A program made the position numbers and the translations under genes. Under the pieces are notes generated by a model. It was not told where the DNA came from. It did not search any database and was given only the letters and a program-made list of their open reading frames with translations. This document shows positions 15,355 through 22,135 of a stretch of 24,705 nt of DNA, one piece after another. This DNA comes from an uncultured Coriobacteriaceae bacterium (GTDB lineage: Bacteria > Actinomycetota > Coriobacteriia > Coriobacteriales > Eggerthellaceae): positions 1 through 24,705 of the forward strand of contig CAMORQ010000003.1 of NCBI GenBank assembly GCA_946623915.1, written 5' to 3'. Numbering within the stretch: position 1 is the stretch's first letter; each line of letters starts with the position of its first letter.

Positions 15355-15861
15355 GCTACGCTCCTTCTGGCATCCAATGCCGCTTCCGGCGTTCGCGATA
15401 CGTATCCAAGCAACAAATCCAACCGAACGCGAGAAAAATCCTATATGCGTAGTTTACCATCTCGCCATTTCGTCAAGTTGAGCGTCTTGAGACTTTACTA
15501 CTTTTTCGCTATTAACCAAGCCCCTGAGCAGGACTCTCGAAAAGGTATGAGCGCTGTTCGCACCTAGGAATGGCATCGGCGGGTGTCGTGCAAAACTTGC
15601 TCGAGATAGGCGAGAGCGGCTTGCAGGCTACCGTCTTCTGAGCTCTCCGGCCCTTCGGCAGTTCCTACGGGCCAGGTCCGGCTTTAGCCATCGGTGGTCG
15701 CCCGTCGGCCGCATAGATGATCGCGCCAGCCTGCGGGCGCGGACAAACCCGAGGGATGCGCGGGACCAAACATTGCACCTCTTGCCCATGGCCCCTTGCC
15801 CGGCGCCCGTTTTGTCGTAAGATAAGCTCGTGCGCTTCATCCGTGCGATTTTGGACCGCCC
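15355..15861. other. 507-nt intergenic region without a recognised gene
   Basis: This divergent gap separates the sigma factor from the AI-2E family gene. The sigma-proximal 170 nt is AT-richer and presumably holds its promoter. From about 15550 to 15800 the DNA is GC-rich with short dyads, for example GGCCC/GGGCC at 15649-15673. Both strands were read for rnpB, SRP RNA, tmRNA and riboswitch hallmarks and none fits. Open frames here lack Shine-Dalgarno sites and have Arg-rich nonsense-like compositions. It could hold an unrecognised structured RNA or gene remnant. Confidence 0.5.
15796..15823 (+). promoter_or_regulatory. Possible promoter for the AI-2E family gene
   Basis: TTGCCC (15796-15801) and TAAGAT (15818-15823), each 4/6 to consensus, are 16 nt apart and predict a leader of about 30 nt. 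The gene itself has no strong Shine-Dalgarno site. Confidence 0.35.
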
Positions 15862-17052
15862 ATGACCGAAGACAACCTGATCCAAGACAAGTGGAAAACG
15901 CGCGCCTACATGGGCGTCGCTGTTGTGATGCTTTGCCTGCTCGCCGGCTTAGCGCTCTACATTTTCGGCATTCTCTGGCAGGCCGTAGCCACAATCATCG
16001 CGACGGCAATCATTTCTTTCATGCTGCATGGAGCAGTGAACTACCTGGTCGCTCATGGCGCATCTCGCCTGGTGGCAACAATAGTTGCTATGGCAGTTCT
16101 GCTAGCTGTAATTGTGGGTATCATCGCGCTGTTCGTGCCCCCCGTCGTCGAGCAGATTGCATCTCTTTCCCAAGCGGCACCCACCTATTTGGCCAGCGCC
16201 CGCACATGGATCAACAGCGTTATGCAGTCCCTCCCTGTAGACAATGCCGCTTTTTCGGGATTACTCGACCAAGCGACGACGTGGGCGCAAGAGCAAAGCG
16301 GCGCCATCATCCAGTCGGCTGCCGGCGGTATCCTTGTCGGGGTCACCGGCGTCGGCAACGGGCTTCTCGTGCTATTCATTGCGCTTTTGTGCTCGTTCTG
16401 GGTACTTGTAGATCTGCCTACCATTTCCCGTGAGGTCATGTCGCTGTTCACGCCTGAGCAACAGAAGAATGTGCGCGTGGTCACCGGTGCCTTCAATACC
16501 GCCGTGTACGGCTGGATGAAAGCGACGTTGGCGTGTGCCATAGTCGATGGCCTGTTTAACGGGTTCGCGTATTGGATTATGGGTCTGCCCTACTTCGCCC
16601 TGTTAGGCGTGATGTGCGGACTGTTTTACATCATTCCCTACATTGGCCCTGGCATCGGGGCGGTCATCGTGGTGCTGGCTGGCCTGCTCGTTTCGCCAAC
16701 GGCTGCAATCGTGGCCCTTATCATCAACACGGTGGTGAACAACGTAGTGGGAAGCGTTCTGTCGCCACGCCTGATGAGCTCTTCGGTAAGCGTGCATCCT
16801 GCAATCAGCCTCGTCGCCATCTTGGCAGGTGGTGCCTTGGGCGGCGTCTTAGGCATGTTGTTCTCGATTCCTATCGTTGCAGCCGCACAGGGCGTGTTTA
16901 TAACCTTCTTCGAGGAACGCACGGGTAAACAGCTAGCCACCGAAGACGGGGCTTTGTTCCACAAACCCAAAGTGAAGTACAAACCCACGTGGCGCAAACC
17001 GAATCGCAAGAAGAAAGACGACCAGGACGCCAACGAGACACAGCAGGCTTAG
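15862..17052 (+). CDS. AI-2E/PerM family transporter
   Basis: This is a 396-aa integral membrane protein of usual family length. Hydrophobic segments cluster at residues 12-60 and 65-95. An amphipathic soluble stretch follows (about 95-150), and further TMs run from about 160 to 345. The signature block GLPYFALLGVMCGLFYIIPYIGPGIGAVIVVLAG is typical of the family. The C-terminal 45 residues are Lys-rich and cytoplasmic. Members include the autoinducer-2 exporter TqsA and Na+/H+ antiporter-like proteins, so the substrate cannot be told from sequence. The gene overlaps the opposing TetR gene by 4 nt at its 3' end, which makes regulation by that TetR possible but unproven. Confidence 0.93.
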   Translation: MTEDNLIQDKWKTRAYMGVAVVMLCLLAGLALYIFGILWQAVATIIATAIISFMLHGAVNYLVAHGASRLVATIVAMAVLLAVIVGIIALFVPPVVEQIASLSQAAPTYLASARTWINSVMQSLPVDNAAFSGLLDQATTWAQEQSGAIIQSAAGGILVGVTGVGNGLLVLFIALLCSFWVLVDLPTISREVMSLFTPEQQKNVRVVTGAFNTAVYGWMKATLACAIVDGLFNGFAYWIMGLPYFALLGVMCGLFYIIPYIGPGIGAVIVVLAGLLVSPTAAIVALIINTVVNNVVGSVLSPRLMSSSVSVHPAISLVAILAGGALGGVLGMLFSIPIVAAAQGVFITFFEERTGKQLATEDGALFHKPKVKYKPTWRKPNRKKKDDQDANETQQA

Positions 17053-17714
17053 CTTTCTGTGCCCCAACGTTGTTTAGCGTAGATTTCGTTCATGTCCATA
17101 CGCAGCGTTTGAGCCACCAGGTCTTCGAGCAATTCGTCTGGCGCATCCGGATACCTGCGCATAAAGCCAACCATGCCGATGATCAGGACATAAAACGTTT
17201 CGTAGTGATGGTCGATGTGCACGTCGTGATACGCCTTGTAGTCTTCTACGGTCGTCTCGACAACGTAGTGCGCTAACGCTTCAGCCGCCCGATGGAGAAA
17301 CTTTATGTAGAGCTGCGCGTTTCCGTTGGTTGTCAAATCATGTCTGAACTGGTCTTTATCGAAGATTCCGCGCCGGAGCATCACTATGCAACTCTGCAGA
17401 GCGCCCCGCAAGTCACCGCGCGTTCGCCCTTCATTCCAATAGTGGGTCATCTGCACGAAATCGTTCACATAATCGTCAAGCACGGCTTCGACGAGCGCTT
17501 CTTTGTTGGGGAAGTAATGGTAGAACAGCGTGCGAGTTACGCCGATTGATTTGGTGATGTCGTTAATGCGGGTGTGCTCGGCCCCTTTTTCTTCGAACAA
17601 ATTCCTGGCAGCGGCGACGATATCATCGCGACGCGTCGGCTCGCCATCTTCGTTAAAGTACGCCGATGCCGACCAATCCCGCTCATCTTCTGCCGTATTG
17701 CGATGCTCTATCAT
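17049..17714 (-). CDS. TetR/AcrR family transcriptional regulator
   Basis: The product is about 221 aa. The N-terminal DNA-binding domain is clear: RDDIVAAARNLFEEKGAEHT, then INDITKSIGVTRTLFYHYFPNKEALVEAVL. The C-terminal ligand domain is helical and His/Tyr rich (YKAYHDVHIDHHYETFY). The ATG at 17714 is preferred because AAAGAGACGG precedes it; an in-frame ATG at 17732 has no Shine-Dalgarno site. It is convergent with, and overlaps, the AI-2E family gene, and lies 114 nt downstream of the dimerisation-domain gene on the same strand. It may therefore be the last gene of the redox operon or have its own promoter in the gap. The effector is unknown. Confidence 0.9.
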   Translation of the reverse strand: MIEHRNTAEDERDWSASAYFNEDGEPTRRDDIVAAARNLFEEKGAEHTRINDITKSIGVTRTLFYHYFPNKEALVEAVLDDYVNDFVQMTHYWNEGRTRGDLRGALQSCIVMLRRGIFDKDQFRHDLTTNGNAQLYIKFLHRAAEALAHYVVETTVEDYKAYHDVHIDHHYETFYVLIIGMVGFMRRYPDAPDELLEDLVAQTLRMDMNEIYAKQRWGTES

Positions 17715-17828
17715 TTGCCGTCTCTTTCCCATTCGCGTGCTTGTGCCTACACGTGCTGGCCACCGCGCACGGTGCTACAGACCGCACGCCACTTCGGGGC
17801 TCTTCCAGTTTCCGTTTTCATTGCGAAT

Positions 17829-18110
17829 CTATTCGATGTATACGTCTGCCGATTCCGGCTCGGGGCTGGCCTGTCCGTGCTCGTCTACGGCGCGAACAAG
17901 CAGGCGGTGATGTCCGGTTTGCCTAGGCGTGTAGGTGAAGCTCCAGTGCACCCAACGTTCCGGCGTCGAATCGCCAACATCTTGACACGTCCACGTATTG
18001 CCGCCGTCCATGGAAAACTCGATCGACACAATGCGGTTGAGGTTGAAAGCGTACGCATAGCCCTCGAACGTTATCGGTTTTCCAACCTGTCCCATACTTG
18101 GAACAATCAT
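17829..18110 (-). CDS. Stand-alone molybdopterin-oxidoreductase dimerisation-type domain
   Basis: This is a 93-aa Ig-like domain matching the C-terminal dimerisation domain of sulfite-oxidase family proteins: GKPITFEGYAYAFNLN, then IEFSMDGGNTW, then WSFTYTPRQTGHHRLLVRAVDEHG. The same pattern (GKPIHLEGFADAW, IEYSFDHGETW, WRMDFTPEEAGAYLLTIR) ends the 571-aa protein encoded at 19029-20744. It has no signal peptide, and an in-frame TGA just before the ATG excludes an N-terminal extension. GGGAGGTGA gives a strong Shine-Dalgarno site. It lies 118 nt after the 256-aa molybdopterin-fold gene, which lacks this domain, so the pair looks like a split version of one two-domain protein. How a leaderless domain would meet an exported partner is unclear. 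Confidence 0.85.
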   Translation of the reverse strand: MIVPSMGQVGKPITFEGYAYAFNLNRIVSIEFSMDGGNTWTCQDVGDSTPERWVHWSFTYTPRQTGHHRLLVRAVDEHGQASPEPESADVYIE

Positions 18111-18138
18111 GAAGCTTCACCTCCCTTGAAAGCTTCTC

Positions 18139-18159
18139 TTTTATACGCATAGTATAAAA
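18139..18159. promoter_or_regulatory. 8-bp inverted repeat ahead of the 93-aa gene
   Basis: TTTTATAC (18139-18146) and GTATAAAA (18152-18159) are perfect inverted repeats with a 5-nt spacer. The site is AT-rich and 29 nt upstream of the 93-aa gene start, suitable for an operator or a -10 region. One arm doubles as the T-tract of the terminator hairpin at 18162-18190. Confidence 0.45.
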
Positions 18160-18190
18160 CAGCGGGCGACACGCATCGCATGCCGCCCGC
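18154..18190 (-). terminator. Probable intrinsic terminator after the 256-aa gene
   Basis: On the minus strand GCGGGCG (18190-18184) pairs with CGCCCGC (18168-18162), a perfect 7-bp GC stem. An inner GCAT/ATGC pairing is possible in the loop. TGTTTTA follows directly. It would end or attenuate transcripts coming from the cytochrome and molybdopterin-fold genes, reducing expression of the downstream 93-aa gene. Confidence 0.6.
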
Positions 18191-18228
18191 CGGAGGGGTA
18201 TGCCACATTGCGGCGGCCCTCTTAGGTG

Positions 18229-18999
18229 CTACTGCACGATGCCGGTGATGCCCACGTTGGGAGCTTCATCGAACGCAGGGACAGCGGGAGGAACGTCCTC
18301 GGCTGTCACCTGGATTTCCACGATGTCGCGCAGGAACAACCCAGCAGGCGCTCCCGCCAACCACAGCTGGTTGTTGCCACCGACCGAGGCGGAAAGATCT
18401 TCGCCGTTGATGTCGTAGGCAAGCAGGGCATGGCGCCCGACCACATACGCAGCCGGCAGGGCTACGCTCTTGCCGTCGGTCGAGATAAACGTCACCGTGT
18501 TGGCGCCCGATGCGGGCACCGCGCGCTCTATCAGGCGCTCGACGGGAATACCCTTTACGTCGCCGTTGAAGATGGCGCGGCCACCCTGCGGATTGCCACC
18601 GCAGCTGCACGTCATCGTCTGGGAAACGGCTTCGTCTTCAACGACTTCGTCAAGCGCGCTTACGTAGGCCCGTTCCACATCGCCGGAAACCGCAATGCGC
18701 CACTGCAGCGGATTGTCCGCAACGAAATCAGTCTTCGCATTGCACAGCGTAGCCACAGCGCGGTTAAACTTGGTCGCAATGTCTTTGGCTGCCGTCGTCT
18801 TGCCCTGATCGTAGGCGAACTGCCCTTGCACGTTCGCCACTTTCACGAGGTCGGTCGCCGCAGCGCCCTTGGCCACCGCTTCTGCAGCGGCAGGCTCCTG
18901 TGCTACGGCAGTGCCCACCAAGGGCGTGGCAACTGCGGCCACACCAGACAGGGCAACGGTGACGCCAACCGTTGTTTTTAGAACTTTTTCTGCGTTCAT
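18229..18999 (-). CDS. Exported molybdopterin-binding-fold protein, single domain
   Basis: This encodes 256 aa from the ATG at 18999, which has an AAGGAGAA site. A Sec-type signal peptide (1-33, predicted cut after AVA) lacks a twin-arginine motif. After an Ala-rich linker, residues about 95-240 follow the sulfite-oxidase/PF00174 pattern: WRIAVSGDV, TMTCSCGGNP, GIPVERLIERA, VTFISTDGKS, ALLAYDINGEDL and LRDIVEIQVTAED. Cys131 aligns by motif with the Moco-ligating Cys of sulfite oxidase (TLQCAGNRR), but flanking Arg residues differ. It is 29 nt downstream of the cytochrome-fusion gene, in the same operon. It may be a partner subunit or a degenerate enzyme; cofactor binding is not certain. Confidence 0.87.
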   Translation of the reverse strand: MNAEKVLKTTVGVTVALSGVAAVATPLVGTAVAQEPAAAEAVAKGAAATDLVKVANVQGQFAYDQGKTTAAKDIATKFNRAVATLCNAKTDFVADNPLQWRIAVSGDVERAYVSALDEVVEDEAVSQTMTCSCGGNPQGGRAIFNGDVKGIPVERLIERAVPASGANTVTFISTDGKSVALPAAYVVGRHALLAYDINGEDLSASVGGNNQLWLAGAPAGLFLRDIVEIQVTAEDVPPAVPAFDEAPNVGITGIVQ

Positions 19000-19028
19000 A
19001 CTGTTCTCCTTGTCTCGTTCGCCGCGCT

Positions 19029-20744
19029 TTACGACTCGACGTTCATCAGGAACTGCGTGTCGTACTGGCACACGCGGTCCTGACCCTCAGGCGTCGTGGA
19101 TGTGGTGCGGATGGTCAGCAGGTAGGCGCCAGCCTCTTCGGGCGTGAAGTCCATCCTCCAGTAGGTCCACAGCTTCGAGTCGTTGTCAGGCGTGTCGAGC
19201 GTCGTCCAGGTTTCACCATGGTCGAAGGAGTACTCGATCTTCTTGATCGGCTCGTCCCATGCATCGGCAAAGCCTTCGAGATGGATGGGCTTGCCAACCT
19301 GGTCCTTGAATACGGTGCCGGTGGGATAGTTCAGGATGCCGCTGTTGGGCTTGGAGTAGATTTCCTCCGTGCGGTCGTCCGTAAACTGACCCACGTAGAG
19401 CTGGCTGTTCACCGACTCTTCGTCGACCGTCATGAACGTCAGGTTAGAAATGTGCTTGGTGAAGTTGCCGCCAGAAGTGTTGTACACCCAGATCATGCAC
19501 GGATAGCCCTGCGTAGGAGCGAGGGTTTCGCCGTCCATTTCGGTGATGATCAGCGCGTCGTTGGCTTCGAGCCACTCGAGGCTCATCTGCGCATAGTCAT
19601 AGCCATCGCTGCCGATGGGCGAAAGGATATTGGCGCCTTCCTTGGGCTTTGCTTCCTTGATGATTTCGGAAACGGGGATGCCCGTCACCTCGCTCTGCAT
19701 GATGGTCGCCTGGCCAACGCCGTTGATGGTGCAGTCCATCTTCATGACCTGTGTCTTGGTGCCGAACTTCTCGATCATTTCGGGCAGCGTCATGGTGAAT
19801 CCGTTTTCGCAATCGCCATCGACGGTGATAGCCCAGTTGTCGAAGATCGACTGATCGATGTTCTCGTCGTCAACCAGCCACTCGGAAGGTTCGTCGCGCG
19901 TGGTCTTGAAGAACCGGTTTTCCTTCGGCGTAAGCGTGGTCTGGTCGTAAGACAGGTCGACCTTCACTTCTTCTGCCGCAACGTCGGTAATGCCCTTGTA
20001 CAGGTTGTACTTGACTTCGTCCCAACGATCGAATTCGCCGGTCTTGTAGTTGATGTAGTGGCACGACTGGCAATCGCCATCTTCGGTGTCGGTGAACACC
20101 TTGCTCGACATATGCAGCGTGTGGATCGCGTCTGCCAGGTGATGTCCCGAATAAGAGTCGGAATGGCAGGCGACGCAGTTCTGATAGCTCTGCTCGGTGT
20201 TGTAGCCGAAGAAGATGATGCGATGGTACGTGGGCAACGACATAAGCGCGTCCTCAAGCGTGTGACAGCTCGTGCAACCACGGTTGTCCGCGTTGAGGTA
20301 GGTGTTGTTCCAGCCCAAATCGTCGCTTGGCACTGGCTGCACCAAAAAGCCGTTACGGTCGGTGTACTGGCGCGGAGCGTTTGCCTCGGCGTTCGCCGCA
20401 TCCTTTTCCGCATGGCTGTACAGCTTGCTCAGCTCCTGCACGCTGTCGACGTAGCGACCCTCTTTGGGATACCCACTTGCAGGAAGCTCGACCATGTAGG
20501 GCGAATCGCCTTCCTTCGCCGCTGCGGCCTCTCCTTCTGCAGCCTCCGACGTTACCGCTTCGGAAGCCGAGGCCTCCGATGTTGCCGCTTCGGCAGAAGA
20601 GGCCGCTTCGGAAGCCGGCGCGCTCGATGCCGACGCGTCCGACGAGCTTGCAGCGCTGCTTGCATTCGACGCACATCCAAGCAGACAGGCAAACACGAAC
20701 AGCGTCACGGCAAGCAGCGTCACCTTGACTCTTTTGTTTCCCAT
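19029..20744 (-). CDS. Lipoprotein: triheme cytochrome c-molybdopterin oxidoreductase fusion
   Basis: This encodes 571 aa from the ATG at 20744, preceded by GGGGAAGGA. A lipoprotein signal has lipobox LLGC with Cys24, then a Ser/Ala/Glu-rich linker to about 80. Three CxxCH heme sites lie at 157-161 (CTSCH), 190-194 (CVACH) and 225-229 (CQSCH), with His residues at 174, 202, 208 and 211 as possible distal ligands. A sulfite-oxidase-like domain follows (about 300-450: WAITVDGD, VMKMDCTING, GIPVSEIIKEA, YPCMIWVYNTSGG). A dimerisation domain ends the protein (about 475-571). The whole would be an extracytoplasmic membrane-anchored electron-transfer enzyme. The substrate is unknown. The lack of a Tat motif is odd for a molybdenum enzyme. 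Confidence 0.92.
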   Translation of the reverse strand: MGNKRVKVTLLAVTLFVFACLLGCASNASSAASSSDASASSAPASEAASSAEAATSEASASEAVTSEAAEGEAAAAKEGDSPYMVELPASGYPKEGRYVDSVQELSKLYSHAEKDAANAEANAPRQYTDRNGFLVQPVPSDDLGWNNTYLNADNRGCTSCHTLEDALMSLPTYHRIIFFGYNTEQSYQNCVACHSDSYSGHHLADAIHTLHMSSKVFTDTEDGDCQSCHYINYKTGEFDRWDEVKYNLYKGITDVAAEEVKVDLSYDQTTLTPKENRFFKTTRDEPSEWLVDDENIDQSIFDNWAITVDGDCENGFTMTLPEMIEKFGTKTQVMKMDCTINGVGQATIMQSEVTGIPVSEIIKEAKPKEGANILSPIGSDGYDYAQMSLEWLEANDALIITEMDGETLAPTQGYPCMIWVYNTSGGNFTKHISNLTFMTVDEESVNSQLYVGQFTDDRTEEIYSKPNSGILNYPTGTVFKDQVGKPIHLEGFADAWDEPIKKIEYSFDHGETWTTLDTPDNDSKLWTYWRMDFTPEEAGAYLLTIRTTSTTPEGQDRVCQYDTQFLMNVES

Positions 20745-20766
20745 TGTCCTTCCCCTCTCTTGTTGT

Positions 20767-20784
20767 AAGCACGCACGCGTGCTT
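20767..20784. repeat. 18-nt dyad in the cytochrome mRNA leader
   Basis: AAGCACGC and GCGTGCTT form a perfect 8-bp inverted repeat with a 2-nt centre, 23-40 nt before the cytochrome-fusion start. It could be a protein-binding site or an mRNA hairpin near the Shine-Dalgarno site. No partner is known. Confidence 0.45.
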
Positions 20785-20850
20785 TTGTCTGCAAGGCGAT
20801 GCCGCGTGCTTCCTGCGTCGTAGTGCCCGCGATTCCGCCCATTTAGTAAA

Positions 20851-20881
20851 ATAGTAATCATTGCCCTTGGGGCAAACTCAA
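20851..20881 (-). promoter_or_regulatory. MerR-type promoter of the redox operon
   Basis: On the minus strand TTGAGT (20881-20876) and TACTAT (20856-20851) are 4/6 matches to -35 and -10 boxes, separated by 19 nt. Normal promoters have about 17, while 19-20 nt is the hallmark of promoters activated by MerR-family proteins, which twist the DNA. The spacer begins with the perfect dyad TTGCCC-CAA-GGGCAA. The divergent gene at 20965 encodes a MerR-family protein. Regulation by that protein is a strong inference. Confidence 0.65.
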
Positions 20882-20891
20882 GGGCCGTTTT

Positions 20892-20920
20892 TTATTATTC
20901 TTACTTATTGTCTATATAAT
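20892..20920 (+). promoter_or_regulatory. Promoter of the MerR-family gene
   Basis: A perfect TATAAT (20915-20920) lies 17 nt after a weak -35 TTATTA (20892-20897). It predicts a leader of roughly 38 nt before the GTG at 20965. The dyad of the divergent promoter lies just upstream (20861-20875), so one bound dimer could influence both directions. Confidence 0.55.
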
Positions 20921-20964
20921 TTCATACAGGCAATAGCGTTCGTCTGCGTGCGAGAAGGGCCGTT

Positions 20965-21849
20965 GTGAAAGAATTGAATATCGGCGAAATGGCCAAGCTA
21001 AACTGCTTGTCGACCAAATCGTTACGTATTTACCACGATATGGGGCTGCTGCCCCCGAAGCGCGTCGATCCGCAAACGGGATACCGGTTCTACGAGGCAA
21101 CCCAGTGCTTTATCATCGACCAGATTCAGCAGCTGCAAGCCATGGGCGCTTCTTTGTCCGAAATCAAGGAAGCCTCTGCCTGCAAAGACAGCAAAACCCT
21201 TGTAGACCTCGTCCGCCAACGGCGCGACGCCATCGACGAAGAAATCGCACGCCTGCGCCTTGCACGCCACAGCGCCAACGAATTTATTCACAATTACGAA
21301 ACCTACGCTTGTCCGCCTCCGACCAACGTGGTGCTGTTCGAAAGGCTACCTGTGCGCTACGCCCTCCAGTTCCCCGTCGAACACGATGATGCGGCCCCCG
21401 TAAGCAACGAATCGGGCCCCAACCTGGAAGCGTGGGAAATCGCGCTTCACCTAGCAAAACGGCGTATGGTTGACCAGGGAATCCCCACCGAGCTGTTCCA
21501 CAACGTAGGCTGGCGTATGCATAAGGACAACTTTTGCAACAAGAACTTTCAGCTCGACAGCATCGTAGTGATGGTGCGCACGCAAGGTCTAGCGCAGGAG
21601 TACGGAGCAACGGAACTTCCGGCTGGCGACTGGGCCACGTTGTACACCTGCAGCTACTTAGGCGACGATGGCGCCAACAGCGAGTATGGGTCGCTACAGT
21701 ATTTGGCTGCGTCTATCGACAAGCTGGGCTTCGAAGCCTGCGGCGACTGCATTAACGAGGTGGTGTTCAATGCGCCCACGCTGCACAACGGTTGGCGCGA
21801 CGCCCTGTTCAAGCTTCAAGTGCCCGTATGCACCAAGACGCATGTATAG
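20965..21849 (+). CDS. MerR-family regulator with GyrI-like effector domain
   Basis: This encodes 294 aa with a GTG start after GAAGGG. The N-terminal winged HTH is typical: LNIGEMAKLNCLSTKSLRIYHDMGLLPPKRVDPQTGYRFY, then a dimerisation helix (about 75-110). The C-terminal 180 residues (about 120-294) resemble BmrR/GyrI-like ligand domains, with the pattern PAGDWATLYTCSYLG and several Cys residues. Such proteins bind small hydrophobic ligands, and the Cys residues might instead sense redox state or metal. It lies between the divergent redox operon and tupABC. Its likely sites are the dyad at 20861-20875 and the similar one at 21931-21945. Confidence 0.9.
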   Translation: MKELNIGEMAKLNCLSTKSLRIYHDMGLLPPKRVDPQTGYRFYEATQCFIIDQIQQLQAMGASLSEIKEASACKDSKTLVDLVRQRRDAIDEEIARLRLARHSANEFIHNYETYACPPPTNVVLFERLPVRYALQFPVEHDDAAPVSNESGPNLEAWEIALHLAKRRMVDQGIPTELFHNVGWRMHKDNFCNKNFQLDSIVVMVRTQGLAQEYGATELPAGDWATLYTCSYLGDDGANSEYGSLQYLAASIDKLGFEACGDCINEVVFNAPTLHNGWRDALFKLQVPVCTKTHV

Positions 21850-21926
21850 CAAAGACTGCAGCCTGCTTTGCCTTCAAAACCGCAGTTCAAACCAAAGCAC
21901 TTAGAACACACCACAACAAATATGCA

Positions 21927-21949
21927 AACCTTGTCCTAAGGGCAAGGTT
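21927..21949. promoter_or_regulatory. Second MerR-box-like dyad upstream of tupA
   Basis: AACCTTG and CAAGGTT form a 7-bp inverted repeat with a 9-nt spacer. Its core TTGTCCTAAGGGCAA (21931-21945) matches 13/15 the dyad TTGCCCCAAGGGCAA of the redox operon promoter. No well-placed -35/-10 pair with 19-nt spacing surrounds it, so the mode of action is unclear. It may be a distant operator or an autoregulatory site at the end of the MerR gene. Confidence 0.5.
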
Positions 21950-21995
21950 ACTTGACTCCGGCGAATGTCCTGTTTTCGTTGCATGTCCACTGCGT

Positions 21996-22025
21996 TTCAT
22001 AACGTTTCGTATTGTTCTGCACAAT
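21996..22025 (+). promoter_or_regulatory. Possible tupA promoter with overlapping dyad
   Basis: TTCATA (21996-22001) and CACAAT (22020-22025), each 4/6, are 18 nt apart. ATTGT-TCTGC-ACAAT (22011-22025) is a 5-bp inverted repeat covering the -10, a plausible repressor site. It does not resemble the ModE consensus known to me. An alternative AT-rich -10 lies at 22034-22039. Confidence 0.3.
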
Positions 22026-22135
22026 TTCTATCTTATTTAAGAATGATTTTCAAATGACGCCAGGAGGGCTACTCTAATCCATTGCGCATGGCTAACACGA
22101 TTGTGCGTAACTATTATCCAAGGAGAGGGGTATCA

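Noticed and set aside
15673..15685. CAGGTCCGG-like stretch recalling SRP RNA
   Set aside because: The invariant AAGGAAGCA that should follow is absent and the flanks do not pair as in SRP RNA; rnpB and tmRNA hallmarks were also absent.
18972..20768. 598-aa plus-strand open frame over the cytochrome-fusion gene
   Set aside because: It is antisense to a gene with clear heme motifs, lipobox and a Shine-Dalgarno site. Its protein is Val/Arg/His rich with no domain, and the frame is kept open by GC-rich codon bias.
20863..20893. Plus-strand hairpin GCCCTTG/CAAGGGC followed by CG and six Ts, looking like a terminator
   Set aside because: No plus-strand gene ends before it. The same bases form the -35/spacer region of a MerR-type promoter, which explains them better.
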